NCBI RefSeq assembly: GCF_013460135.1
Contig: NZ_CP038155.1
Location: 1,364,001-1,428,000, forward strand
Direction of reading: 5' to 3'
DNA: 64,000 nt
DNA from: Arsenophonus endosymbiont of Aphis craccivora
GTDB taxonomy: Bacteria; Pseudomonadota; Gammaproteobacteria; Enterobacterales; Enterobacteriaceae
Position 1 is the stretch's first letter, and each line of letters begins with the position of its first letter. Shown in pieces: positions 53,432-62,024 of this stretch. Made by a program: the position numbers and the translations under genes. The notes under the pieces are model-generated. The model was not told the DNA's origin. It saw only the letters and a program-made list of their open reading frames with translations, and ran no database searches.

Positions 53432-54486
53432 GGCTTTGTTGAATAAATCGAACTTTTAGGTGATTGGCGGATCTGATCGCTAAATTCGTTTCAACATCAG
53501 GTCCCCATGGCAAAGCAAAAGTTTAAAATTACCAACTGGCCAGCGTACAACAAGGCACTCAGACAACGCGGTTCCCTGACGGTCTGGCTTGATGAGTCGG
53601 CCATCGCTGGATGGACTGACAGTTCTTCGCCTGAAGGTCGTGGCCGGCCGCTTTACTACAGCGATATGGCTGTTACCACTGTCCTGATGATGAAGCGTGT
53701 GTTTAACCTGTCGCTCCGGGCATTACAGGGCTTCGTTGATTCGATTTTTAAACTCATGTCTTTGCCGCTGTGCTGTCCGGACTACTCGCTGGTCAGCAGA
53801 CGAGCAAAGAGCGTCAACATCAGCATAAAAACGCCAACGCGTGGTGAAATCTCGCATCTGGTCATCGACAGTACCGGTCTGAAGGTCTTTGGCGAAGGTG
53901 AATGGAAAGTCAGGCAGCATGGGGCTGACAGACGAAGAGTGTGGCGCAAGCTTCATCTGGCAGCAGACAGTGTGACTCATGAGATTATCTGTGCCGACTT
54001 ATCGCTCAGCGGAACGACAGATGCGCAGGCACTGCCGGGCCTGATTAACCAAACCCACCGGAAAATCAGGGAAGTGTCAGCAGACGGTGCTTATGACGCC
54101 TGTTACTGCCACGATGCGTTGCTAAGAAAGAAAATCAGGCCCCTTATCCCGCCGCGAAGCGGAGCGAAATACTGGCCGGACAAGTACCATGAACGTAACC
54201 ATGCGGTGGCGAATCAGCGTCTGAGCAGGAGTAATGATATGTGGAAAAAGAAAGTGGGTTATCACCGGCGTTCAGTGGCAGAAACAGCGATGTTCCGCAT
54301 AAAAACTTTGCTGGGTGGCCATCTGAGGCTGCGTGACTATGAGGCTCAGGTAGGTGAAGCAATGGCGATGGTCAAAGCGCTGAACCGTATGACGTTGTTG
54401 GGTATGCCACACAGCGTCAGGATCGGATAACAGGTGTAGCAGAGGGAGCCATCCTGGCGGCTAATTCTGATTTATTCAACAAAGCC
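53432..54486 (+). mobile_element. IS903-type insertion sequence, copy 5, with intact target duplication
   Basis: This 1055-bp element has complete terminal repeats and identical flanking 9-mers catccatta on both sides. It is the only copy in the window with a target duplication, so it is the clearest simple insertion and splits the wzz-like gene. Confidence 0.98.
53507..54430 (+). CDS. IS903-type DDE transposase, copy 5, intact
   Basis: This is a full 307-residue transposase with the three catalytic residues in [25 protein letters not shown] and [13 protein letters not shown], and no deviation from the majority sequence. With copy 2 it is a likely active source. Confidence 0.95.
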   Translation: MAKQKFKITNWPAYNKALRQRGSLTVWLDESAIAGWTDSSSPEGRGRPLYYSDMAVTTVLMMKRVFNLSLRALQGFVDSIFKLMSLPLCCPDYSLVSRRAKSVNISIKTPTRGEISHLVIDSTGLKVFGEGEWKVRQHGADRRRVWRKLHLAADSVTHEIICADLSLSGTTDAQALPGLINQTHRKIREVSADGAYDACYCHDALLRKKIRPLIPPRSGAKYWPDKYHERNHAVANQRLSRSNDMWKKKVGYHRRSVAETAMFRIKTLLGGHLRLRDYEAQVGEAMAMVKALNRMTLLGMPHSVRIG

Positions 54487-54978
54487 CATCCATTACTCTT
54501 AATTGACTAAGGAACTCATTCAGCTTAAACGTTTCTTGAGCGGTAGGTTGAACAATCATGGCTTTGCTTGCCCATTTTTGTGGTAAAAATAACGACCAAC
54601 AAAAAGCGGCTGCGGACAATACGGCAACAAAAATCGCAATCAACAATTTAGATCGATAAAGAATAGAAAAAAGTTCAAATAAATCAATTTCATCATCTTG
54701 TTTCGTATCGGTAGAATAAAAAGAGGGGTCGAGTTCTGTAGTTGCATCTAATAATGGTATATTTGTCATAGGTTATAGCTTCTAACAGTTATGTTGTTAA
54801 TAAATAATTATAAATGCTCATCTACTTTTATTTTACACAGGCTTGAAGAACTAAATAATCAAATAATTATCATCGAACTAGAAAAGTTTAGTCATAATAT
54901 TCTATATTGCCAAAATTAATAAAACACACAACTCATATTTATCAATAATGTTTTTATTTTTGCAATCACTATATTTCA

Positions 54979-55964
54979 GGCTTTGTTGAATAAATCAGAA
55001 TTAGCCGCCAGGATGGCTCCCTCTGCTACAGCTGTTATCCGATCCTGACGCTGTGTGGCATACCCAACAACGTCATACGGTTCAGCGCTTTGACCATCGC
55101 CATTGCTTCACCTACCTGAGCCTCATAGTCACGCAGCCTCAGATGGCCACCCAGCAAAGTTTTTATGCGGAACATCGCTGTTTCTGCCACTGAACGCCGG
55201 TGATAACCCACTTTCTTTTTCCACATATCATTACTCCTGCTCAGACGCTGATTCGCCACCGCATGGTTACGTTCATGGTACTTGTCCGGCCAGTATTTCG
55301 CTCCGCTTCGCGGCGGGATAAGGGGCCTGATTTTCCGGTGGGTTTGGTTAATCAGGCCCGGCAGTGCCTGCGCATCTGTCGTTCCGCTGAGCGATAAGTC
55401 GGCACAGATAATCTCATGAGTCACACTGTCTGCTGCCAGATGAAGCTTGCGCCACACTCTTCGTCTGTCAGCCCCATGCTGCCTGACTTTCCATTCACCT
55501 TCGCCAAAGACCTTCAGACCGGTACTGTCGATGACCAGATGCGAGATTTCACCACGCGTTGGCGTTTTTATGCTGATGTTGACGCTCTTTGCTCGTCTGC
55601 TGACCAGCGAGTAGTCCGGACAGCACAGCGGCAAAGACATGAGTTTAAAAATCGAATCAACGAAGCCCTGTAATGCCCGGAGCGACAGGTTAAACACACG
55701 CTTCATCATCAGGACAGTGGTAACAGCCATATCGCTGTAGTAAAGCGGCCGGCCACGACCTTCAGGCGAAGAACAGTCAGTCCATCCAGCGATGGCCGAC
55801 TCATCAAGCCAGACCGTCAGGGAACCGCGTTGTCTGAGTGCCTTGTTGTACGCGGGCCAGTTGGTAATTTTAAACTTTTGCTTTGACATGGGGACCTGAT
55901 GTTGAAACGAATTTAGCGATCAGATCCGCCAATCACCTAAAAGTTCGATTTATTCAACAAAGCC
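54979..55964 (-). mobile_element. IS903-type insertion sequence, copy 6, 69-bp deletion derivative
   Basis: It is 986 bp long with intact ends and the same 69-bp deletion as copy 3. Flanking 9-mers are tatatttca and tattcaacc, not a duplication. It abuts the end of ybjG by 3 bp. Confidence 0.95.
55035..55889 (-). CDS. Deleted IS903-type transposase lacking the second catalytic Asp, copy 6
   Basis: It has the same [15 protein letters not shown] deletion as copy 3, removing SADGAYD. It differs from copy 3 at single residues (start MSKQK, TDCSSPEG, DSVTHE rather than DSVNHE), so the two have diverged slightly. Expected to be catalytically inactive. Confidence 0.92.
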   Translation of the reverse strand: MSKQKFKITNWPAYNKALRQRGSLTVWLDESAIAGWTDCSSPEGRGRPLYYSDMAVTTVLMMKRVFNLSLRALQGFVDSIFKLMSLPLCCPDYSLVSRRAKSVNISIKTPTRGEISHLVIDSTGLKVFGEGEWKVRQHGADRRRVWRKLHLAADSVTHEIICADLSLSGTTDAQALPGLINQTHRKIRPLIPPRSGAKYWPDKYHERNHAVANQRLSRSNDMWKKKVGYHRRSVAETAMFRIKTLLGGHLRLRDYEAQVGEAMAMVKALNRMTLLGMPHSVRIG

Positions 55965-55967
55965 TAT

Positions 55968-56576
55968 TCAACCTCTAATCCAACCTTTTTTAATTAAAGG
56001 CGAAAATAAGATTTGATAAGCTTTTATTATATATGGTAGTAATTTATCGCCACCAATTTTCCAGATTGTTTGACTAACTCCACAAGCTATAATCGCAACC
56101 AAAAATGCACCTGCCATATCTAAAGGCCAATGTACACCGAGAAAAATTCTAGCCCACGCAATTGTGAACGCCGGTATAAATAATAACAGCCCAATCCAAT
56201 TTCTGAACCAGAATAAAAAGCCAAAAGCGAAGGTAAAAGCAATAGTAGCATGATTACTGGGAAATGATGGTGTTGGGGCATGAGCAAGAAAATGTTGGCC
56301 TATCCCCAACATAAAAGGTCGTTCTTGTGGGAAAATTACGCCAATAAAACCGGAAATAGCTAAACCGATAATAACTGCGAGAACGGTTTTACAGACAAAC
56401 ACTCTTTGGCGAACTAGATTTTTCGATGATCCCCAAAGCCAGCAGGCAATGGTAATTAAGGGAAATATAAGAATGAGTCGTTTAGCCAAAAAAATTGCCA
56501 GTGTTAATGTACCAATGGATGTAATTGGGCTGGCATTAATAAAACTAAACAAACTTAAGTTAATATCGTTTAGCAA
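55968..56576 (-). CDS. ybjG: Undecaprenyl-diphosphatase, PAP2 type (YbjG/BcrC-like)
   Basis: The enzyme would recycle undecaprenyl diphosphate for cell-wall and O-antigen synthesis. The PAP2 signature parts are QERPFMLG, PSFPSNHATIAFTFAFGF and RIFLGVHWPLDMAGAFLVAI, set among several membrane helices. The N-terminus LNDINLSLFSFINASP and the ending KKGWIRG match YbjG. The 202-residue frame is complete; the neighbouring IS ends only 3 bp from its stop codon. It is near grxA, as in Escherichia. Confidence 0.9.
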   Translation of the reverse strand: MLNDINLSLFSFINASPITSIGTLTLAIFLAKRLILIFPLITIACWLWGSSKNLVRQRVFVCKTVLAVIIGLAISGFIGVIFPQERPFMLGIGQHFLAHAPTPSFPSNHATIAFTFAFGFLFWFRNWIGLLLFIPAFTIAWARIFLGVHWPLDMAGAFLVAIIACGVSQTIWKIGGDKLLPYIIKAYQILFSPLIKKGWIRG

Positions 56577-56699
56577 GGTAGAGCCCTCATTGAATATGTA
56601 TCCTGATTATTTATATTAGATAGCTAAGGGTAAAATGTCTTTTACATAGGGTAAAGTAAGTTTGGTAATATTTTTATAAAACTTCTTCATTTATTAAAA

Positions 56700-57000
56700 G
56701 AATTCGATGCTCAGGGCGTGGGCGTCCGGTTTGTTGATGATGGGACAAGCAGCTGATGGTGAAATGGGAAAAATAGTCGGCACCACTCTCTGTACCGTGG
56801 CTCAGGTTTAGCAACGGAGAATACTAGCGCACACGAATCAAGATAGACAGGAGGGAAGTTTAAAAGTATCGTTTTGGCCGCAGGCGTACCATGGATAGCA
56901 ACATTGTGTTAGCCCTTCATCAGAAAGGCACTGGCCAACAGAAATTGCCCGTAAGCTCAATGTTGCCTGATCTACGGTTTATAAAATTGTGAAATACGAA
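56700..57000 (+). pseudogene. Remnant of a Tn3-type serine resolvase
   Basis: The translated pieces resemble serine resolvases in order. FDAQGVGVRFVDDG comes near 56703, then DGEMGKIV, and a C-terminal helix-turn-helix similar to NIVLALHQKGTG followed by EIARKLNVA and STVYKIV near 56898-57000. Frame changes and a TGA in the last helix break it. The catalytic N-terminal serine region is absent. It indicates an old mobile element between ybjG and grxA. Confidence 0.75.
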
Positions 57001-57111
57001 AAGGCCGCTAGAGCGGCCCAAATTTACATAATAACAATATGATAGTAAAAGATTTTATATATCATATAGCCCCTGCAAATGATACCCTTTTTGTATGCGC
57101 TTAGTCGGAGA

Positions 57112-57495
57112 TTAGCATTGCGAAGACCATTTTACGAATTTGGCGTTATAGACAGATTCATCGTCGCTGACGAAGGTGGCTTCTCCAGCTTTTGGGCTGT
57201 CTTTCAATATTCCCAGTAGCTCAGCCTGCACCAGCCGTCCATCAAACTCTTTGCCTTTTTCATTGAACGCTTTGTAGCAGCCGACATCACCGGTTAATTC
57301 AATTGGCTGATCAATTACACTATATACAACAACATTAAACGTTTTTTCATACTTCGGCTGCCCTTCAATCACCACCGTACCTTCTGAGGAGGGAATAGCT
57401 TGGATGATCAGTTTATTATGTAAATCTTTTGCTGCTATGGAAGAAAATGAGAGTAGAACAAGTGAAGAAAGAAGGACCTTATATACCATTTTCAT
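57112..57495 (-). CDS. Small secreted protein of unknown function
   Basis: This 127-residue protein has a clear signal peptide (MKMVYKVLLSSLVLLSFSSIAA). The mature part contains VVIEGQPKYEKTFNVVVYSV and ends VKWSSQC, with two cysteines (GDVGCYKAF and the last residue) that could form a disulphide. It may belong to an uncharacterised periplasmic family such as DUF4354, but I am not sure. AAGGAGG lies 8 nt before the ATG at 57495. A degenerate second copy of its 5' region lies just upstream. Confidence 0.7.
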   Translation of the reverse strand: MKMVYKVLLSSLVLLSFSSIAAKDLHNKLIIQAIPSSEGTVVIEGQPKYEKTFNVVVYSVIDQPIELTGDVGCYKAFNEKGKEFDGRLVQAELLGILKDSPKAGEATFVSDDESVYNAKFVKWSSQC

Positions 57496-57560
57496 TGACA
57501 ACCTCCTTTATGAACATGAACAATTAGTCATTTATTCGGCAGCCAGATTACGGGGTAAAT

Positions 57561-57661
57561 AAGAGTAAAACAAGCGAAGAAAGAAGAACTGTAGCTACGT
57601 TTTTCATTAACTTCCTTCTTCATGAACAACTAGTCATTTATTTGGCAATCAGATTTGAGGT
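57561..57661 (-). pseudogene. Degenerate partial copy of the secreted-protein 5' region
   Basis: About 100 bp is clearly homologous to 57450-57556. On the minus strand it encodes MKNVATVLLSSLVLLLFTP and then a stop, so only the signal peptide remains. The repeated stretch includes the leader upstream of the start. It indicates tandem duplication of the gene followed by deletion or loss of one copy. Confidence 0.8.
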
Positions 57662-58040
57662 AAAACTTAAATCCTGACTTAATAGATATTATTTAATGCT
57701 TACTACGCGGTTATAATTTTTTTACCGAATTTGCACCATTTTTATCCATATTGGTAATCACGGTGGTGAACGTCAAATTATTGTAACCTTGCGAGGTCGA
57801 TTAGATAGTATGAATAAAAAACCGATAGTTTAAATAGGACATAATTTAAACTATCGTATTCCTCAATAATTTGGGGACATTCAAAGAAAAGCAGTGGCAT
57901 AAGTTAAGACTATTTATTATTCATAAAGTTCTTAAAGAAGAAAAAAAAGCATTTTTTGATCAAAAAATGCTTTTGTGATTTGTGCCTGAAACTTAACATA
58001 TAACATTAAAACAGAAAATAATTTTAATAAAATCAGTTAA
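57662..58040. other. Non-coding stretch with two inverted repeats before grxA
   Basis: No gene is supported. There is a 12-bp perfect inverted repeat (57824-57835 with 57844-57855, 8-nt loop) and a perfect 30-bp palindrome (57946-57975) with T- and A-runs that resembles a bidirectional terminator. The latter may end the minus-strand grxA transcript. Confidence 0.55.
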
Positions 58041-58301
58041 TTAAGATAGTAGATGTTTTTTTGCGTAGGCTTCAAAATCTGTACAACCACCAATATGTTG
58101 CTAATCAATAAAAATTTGCGGAACAGTCTCAACAGGTTTACCCGCTTTTTTAGCTAAGTCAGCTTTAGTGATCCCCTCCGCTTGTATGTCAACATAATTA
58201 TAATCAAAATCATTACGTTCATGTTTTAATTTTTCTGCTAATTCTTTTGCTCGGACGCAATAGGGGCAACCAGAGCGACCAAAAATGACAGTAAACATCA
58301 T
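58041..58301 (-). pseudogene. grxA: Glutaredoxin 1 with a premature stop
   Basis: Glutaredoxin 1 reduces ribonucleotide reductase and mixed disulphides with glutathione. The active site GRSGCPYCVRAKELAEKL is intact near residue 11. A TAG follows VPQIFID at codon 67, and the same frame then reads QHIGGCTDFEAYAKKHLLS to 58041. The lost part holds the last strand and the GG-CTDF region that binds glutathione. The change is consistent with CAG to TAG. It lies next to divergent ybjC as in Escherichia. Confidence 0.88.
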
Positions 58302-58483
58302 ATCTCCTTCAACTAAATTTTATTTATTATCTACAGTTCAATTACTATGCCTATAGTTAGCGTCAAAAAAAGCACAATTTATATTTATTGCTATCTGAAA
58401 TGTTAACAATTACCTAATATAACAGGATAGTGTTTTTTAACAGGAAACATAGATTGTTATGAGCAAAAAAAAAATTATCCGCT

Positions 58484-58789
58484 ATGCGTTCTTTCGGTGA
58501 TATGCCTAAATTTGTGATAATACTCGAAGTTATTGGTTTATTATTACTGTTATTGGTCTATTTAGTGATAAATAACTATATTGAATTAGCTGCTTTATTT
58601 ATGAAAAAAGGTGTTTTGCTTGCTATGATTATGCTAGCAATTGGTTGTATGATACCGGCCATCGTTCATATTGTTTGGCGGGCGCTGCCTAAGCTTAGTT
58701 TTTTCGGCATTGACCAACAAAAAAATAGTTCGGAACATCACCAACGCAAGCTAAAAGCTAAACAGTGTAATCATCGCAAGATGGATTAA
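58484..58789 (+). CDS. ybjC: YbjC, DUF1418 small membrane protein
   Basis: This 101-residue protein has two predicted membrane segments (VIILEVIGLLLLLLVYLVI and GVLLAMIMLAIGCMIPAIVH) and a basic tail, like Escherichia YbjC. The ATG at 58484 lacks a good ribosome-binding site. An upstream ATG at 58459 is followed by a run of ten A and is one base out of frame. A nine-A version would give MSKKKLSAMRSFGDMPKF. The gene may thus depend on slippage, or be slightly truncated. Function is unknown. Confidence 0.75.
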   Translation: MRSFGDMPKFVIILEVIGLLLLLLVYLVINNYIELAALFMKKGVLLAMIMLAIGCMIPAIVHIVWRALPKLSFFGIDQQKNSSEHHQRKLKAKQCNHRKMD

Positions 58790-58920
58790 ATTATGAGTAG
58801 GAATGGCTCGTTAAATATGATTTAACATGATAAAATATGGTCTGTTTTTGGTTTAAGATGATAGATAGCGAATTTTCTTAGGTAGAATTGTTAGTATTTT
58901 GTGTAAAATAAGGTTAATTA

Positions 58921-59415
58921 ATGGATTCAATTTGTTTCCCTGACATAGCTAAATTGCGAAAGTGGCTTGTTCAACTCAAAACTTCATATTTTGAATGTGA
59001 TAATTGCCAGGCATTGCATTTGCCACATATGCAAAATATTGATGGTATTTTCGATGCTAAAGTTGATATTGTTGAAAACATATTAGTTTTCTCTGTTTTG
59101 GCTGAACTCAAACCGACATCGATTATTACCCTATTAGCAAATTTAAGCCAAATTAATGCCAGCTCATTAACGGCAAAAGCATTTATGGAAATTAATGATG
59201 AAAATTTGCCTAAACTAGTGGTTAGTCAATCTTTTTCGTTATTGGCTGGCATGACTTGTAATCAATTCTCCAGTTTTCTTCAGCAAGCAGAAGAGCAGAT
59301 GGCGGCTATTATTTTTGAAGTTTATAACAATGATCTACTGTATAGCGGTCAAGAAGATATTGACGATGAAGAGCTATCAGAGCGACCTTTACCTGCCAGC
59401 TTTCTGCTACATTAA
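58921..59415 (+). CDS. ybjN: YbjN-like protein
   Basis: The 164-residue protein matches the YbjN family (T3SS-chaperone-like fold), with FPDIAKLRKWLVQLK at the start and the acidic tail GQEDIDDEELSERPLPASFL. In Escherichia YbjN affects motility and stress responses, by an unclear mechanism. The frame is complete. It follows ybjC, as in the Escherichia order, but the potFGHI genes that would follow ybjN are absent here. Confidence 0.82.
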   Translation: MDSICFPDIAKLRKWLVQLKTSYFECDNCQALHLPHMQNIDGIFDAKVDIVENILVFSVLAELKPTSIITLLANLSQINASSLTAKAFMEINDENLPKLVVSQSFSLLAGMTCNQFSSFLQQAEEQMAAIIFEVYNNDLLYSGQEDIDDEELSERPLPASFLLH

Positions 59416-59644
59416 GTTATAAAAATAGATGCAATCGGCATCTGCCACTCATGTGGATGGATAATGGATTATCTATTTTACATTTATGAAGATTAAAAGA
59501 ATAACAATAAATCTCAGACTATTTATTACTTTAAAAGGTCCGGCTATTTTGCTAGATTCTTTTTATTCCTGTTAACCGCTTCGTTTGCATTTTATCTACC
59601 AAATAATATTCGAATAATAACCGCTTGCTAAAAGGAATTAGAAT

Positions 59645-60307
59645 ATGATCAGTTCATCGCAATCTGCTAGTGTCAATAATATTGAATCTTCCGTTGCTTC
59701 CAGTCCTAATTTTGATCCGATAAAAGTAGAAATCGATAAAAAAATCGACAATAAATTTGTATTGGTTTTTAGTGGATTTTCTGGCATGGGATATGAAAAT
59801 ACAGAAAAATTACAAGACTATATAACAAAAGAGATAAAACAAAATATTGATGAGCATGGGATTCATAATTTACTTATTGTTGCCGGCGCGACTCCTGAAG
59901 GTATTGGCTGTGTCTATGATATTGCTAAAAATTTAGGGGTAAGCACTTTTGGCATTGTTTCACAACAAGCTTCAACAAATAGCCTATCAAAAAATTGTGA
60001 GAGTGTTACGCAAATAAAGGATCCAGATAACAGCTGGAAAGTTTTGGATGATTCTGGTGATTCTTATATGGTATACGATGCAAGTAAAAATGGATGTTTT
60101 TTAGCGTTTGGTGGGGGCAGTGTTACTCTAAGTGAATTAGAAGAAGCGGCTGGCAAAGGTATTAAAACAAAAATTTTTCCTGAGTTGTTGCCAGATCCAA
60201 TTAATTTAGACGGTAAATTAGCGCAAGGAAAAACAATGGCTGAAATATGTTCAATACAAACAAAATATACAAAAGAGATAGAGTATAAAAATAATCTCTC
60301 TAGCTGA
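59645..60307 (+). CDS. Unidentified protein, possible SLOG/LOG-like Rossmann fold
   Basis: I do not recognise this 220-residue protein. Residues 1-25 are Ser/Asn-rich and polar. From about residue 38 it reads FVLVFSGFSGMGYENT, then NLLIVAGATPEGIGCVYDIA and CFLAFGGGSVTLSELEEAAG. The alternating strand-glycine patterns and the GGGSVTLSE element recall SLOG-type nucleotide-binding folds, such as LOG/TIR-like proteins with GGGxGTxxE. The frame is intact with AAGGA upstream. It lies in the spot where pot genes would be. Its first residues could be a secretion signal, but that is speculation. Confidence 0.6.
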   Translation: MISSSQSASVNNIESSVASSPNFDPIKVEIDKKIDNKFVLVFSGFSGMGYENTEKLQDYITKEIKQNIDEHGIHNLLIVAGATPEGIGCVYDIAKNLGVSTFGIVSQQASTNSLSKNCESVTQIKDPDNSWKVLDDSGDSYMVYDASKNGCFLAFGGGSVTLSELEEAAGKGIKTKIFPELLPDPINLDGKLAQGKTMAEICSIQTKYTKEIEYKNNLSS

Positions 60308-60609
60308 TTTACATAAACGAATAAGGCAATATATTTAGCCCGCCATTTATTCTTAATAGCTAGGGTAGTTTGCTATCTTACAAAATGGAGTGATTATTTT
60401 AATTGTAAAAACTCTCAGTCTCTTGATGGTTATATTGGATTAAACAAAAAAACATTTATCAAGTGGTGTTCAGTGTTATTGATATCTTACATATTATAGA
60501 TTTTAGACGTTAAAGATTAGCACACATTGAACACATCAAGTCTTTGCGTAATTAGTTAAAAAATTACCATAAATATAGTTTTCTTTATTAGAAGGCTAGA
60601 TTTATTTGG
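60308..60609. other. Intergenic region between the SLOG-like gene and artM
   Basis: This 302-bp AT-rich gap lies between convergent genes and shows no supported coding or RNA gene. No clear terminator hairpin is visible. In Escherichia artJ lies beside artM, but no artJ trace is recognised here. Confidence 0.4.
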
Positions 60610-61275
60610 TTAAATTTTTTCAAAAGATAAAGTGTATTGTTCAAGCCAACGCATTAATAAAGTCAAAATGCCATTCACGCATAAATAGATAATTCCCGCT
60701 GCAATAAAAACATCGACATTATAAGTTTGGCCAAAAATTTGTCGGCTATATCCCATAATTTCTAATAGCGTTATGGTACTTGCTAGTGAAGTGCTTTTAA
60801 AGATAAGGATCACCTCATTAGAATAGGATGAAAGTGCACGTTTAAGCGCGTAAGGCAAAAAAATTCTTAGGGTTTGGTAATTTGACATACCTAACGCCTG
60901 ACAAGATTGCCAGCTAGCTTTAGGAATTGCTTTTACTGCACCATGAAATAATAAGGTGGAATAGGCGGCGCTATTAAGCGCTAACGCTAACAGGGCACAA
61001 ACCCATGGAGTAGAAATCAATGCCCATAATGCAGGGTACTCTTTTAGTGCGGGAAATTGACCGGGTCCATAGTAAATCAAAAAAAATTGAACCAGCAAAG
61101 GAGTGCCGGTAAATAGAGTAATATAGCCATGAATAATAGCTGAAAAAATCGCTGTTTTTAACGATAAAATAATAGTCAAAAATAGTGCTAACAAAAAGGC
61201 AATCAGTAACGCGCATAATGTTAATGATAGACTGGTTGGTAAGCCTGGCAGCAATGACATGATTAAATCGATCAT
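60610..61275 (-). CDS. artM: Arginine ABC transporter permease ArtM
   Basis: This HisM/GlnP-type inner-membrane permease is 221 residues. The EAA-loop region is in [20 protein letters not shown] followed by [19 protein letters not shown]. Several hydrophobic segments are seen. Its start overlaps the artQ stop by 4 bp. It is the last gene of artP-artI-artQ-artM. The frame is intact, which implies arginine uptake is still used. Confidence 0.92.
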   Translation of the reverse strand: MIDLIMSLLPGLPTSLSLTLCALLIAFLLALFLTIILSLKTAIFSAIIHGYITLFTGTPLLVQFFLIYYGPGQFPALKEYPALWALISTPWVCALLALALNSAAYSTLLFHGAVKAIPKASWQSCQALGMSNYQTLRIFLPYALKRALSSYSNEVILIFKSTSLASTITLLEIMGYSRQIFGQTYNVDVFIAAGIIYLCVNGILTLLMRWLEQYTLSFEKI

Positions 61276-62015
61276 TTTGCGACTCCCCGTTCAAACTGAG
61301 TTGTGCGTAATTCAATGCGACGTAAAATAAATTGACTTACCAGGGTGATAACCAGGTAGATTAATGCCACAATTAAGTACCAAGTAAAAGGTTCCTGAGT
61401 ACGATTGACAATCGTTTTGGTTTGCAACATCAAGTCATTTACGCTAATCAGTGAAACCAATGCAGTATCTTTTAGCAATACCAGCCATTGATTGCCTAAG
61501 CCAGGTAATGCATGACGCCACATTTGGGGCATAATAAGCCGTAGGAAAGCAATATTTTGATTGAGACCCAATGCATGAGCTGATTCCCATTGGCCGGATG
61601 GTATCGCTTTTAGGGCGCCTCTTAAGGTTTGCGATGCATAGTCGGCATAGAGTAGAGCAAGAGCAACAACACCACAAAAAAAAGGGATAAAATCGAATTC
61701 ACTATTTTGTGGGAAGAACCATTCAGGATCAACTTGCCAGGTTGTTTGCCAGAAAATGAAATTAATATTAATGCCGTCACCTAACAACATAATAAATTGT
61801 AATGTGCCATAGTAAACGAACAGCACAACTAATAATTCAGGTAATCCGCGAATTAAAGTCACCCAGCAAGAACCAAGCAAGGCTACAGGCCGCCAGCGAG
61901 CAGATTCCCAAGCAGTAAATAACAGGGCTAATAATAGCCCTAGTATCAAAGAGATACCAGCAAGAGTAATCGTCAAACCGGCGGCATTTATTAGAAACAA
62001 CAGATTATTCATCAC
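61272..62015 (-). CDS. artQ: Arginine ABC transporter permease ArtQ
   Basis: The 247-residue permease has the EAA-like loop [20 protein letters not shown] and [19 protein letters not shown] in the conserved transmembrane part. It pairs with ArtM to form the membrane channel. It begins 9 bp after artI and overlaps artM. No lesion is seen. ArtQ matches the family over its full length. Confidence 0.92.
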   Translation of the reverse strand: MMNNLLFLINAAGLTITLAGISLILGLLLALLFTAWESARWRPVALLGSCWVTLIRGLPELLVVLFVYYGTLQFIMLLGDGININFIFWQTTWQVDPEWFFPQNSEFDFIPFFCGVVALALLYADYASQTLRGALKAIPSGQWESAHALGLNQNIAFLRLIMPQMWRHALPGLGNQWLVLLKDTALVSLISVNDLMLQTKTIVNRTQEPFTWYLIVALIYLVITLVSQFILRRIELRTTQFERGVAK

Positions 62016-62024
62016 GATAATCGA

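Larger units (their letters stand above)
52575..54769 (-). pseudogene. Wzz/FepE-like O-antigen chain-length determinant split by an IS
   Basis: The N-terminal part (54769 down to 54487) has the DEIDLFELFSILYRSKLLIA segment and a first membrane helix. The rest (53431 down to 52575) has a long coiled periplasmic region and the C-terminal helix MYIVVLAGLTGLILGCVYVL. IS copy 5 lies between, flanked by identical 9-mers. Precise removal of the element plus one 9-mer would restore a continuous reading frame of about 380 codons. It controls O-antigen chain length at the inner membrane; the assignment to Wzz versus FepE is open. Confidence 0.85.

Noticed and set aside
57700..57830. Small coding remnant with HGGERQIIVTLRGRLDSM-like translation
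   Set aside because: It is short, with no start signal and no family I recognise. It could be chance.
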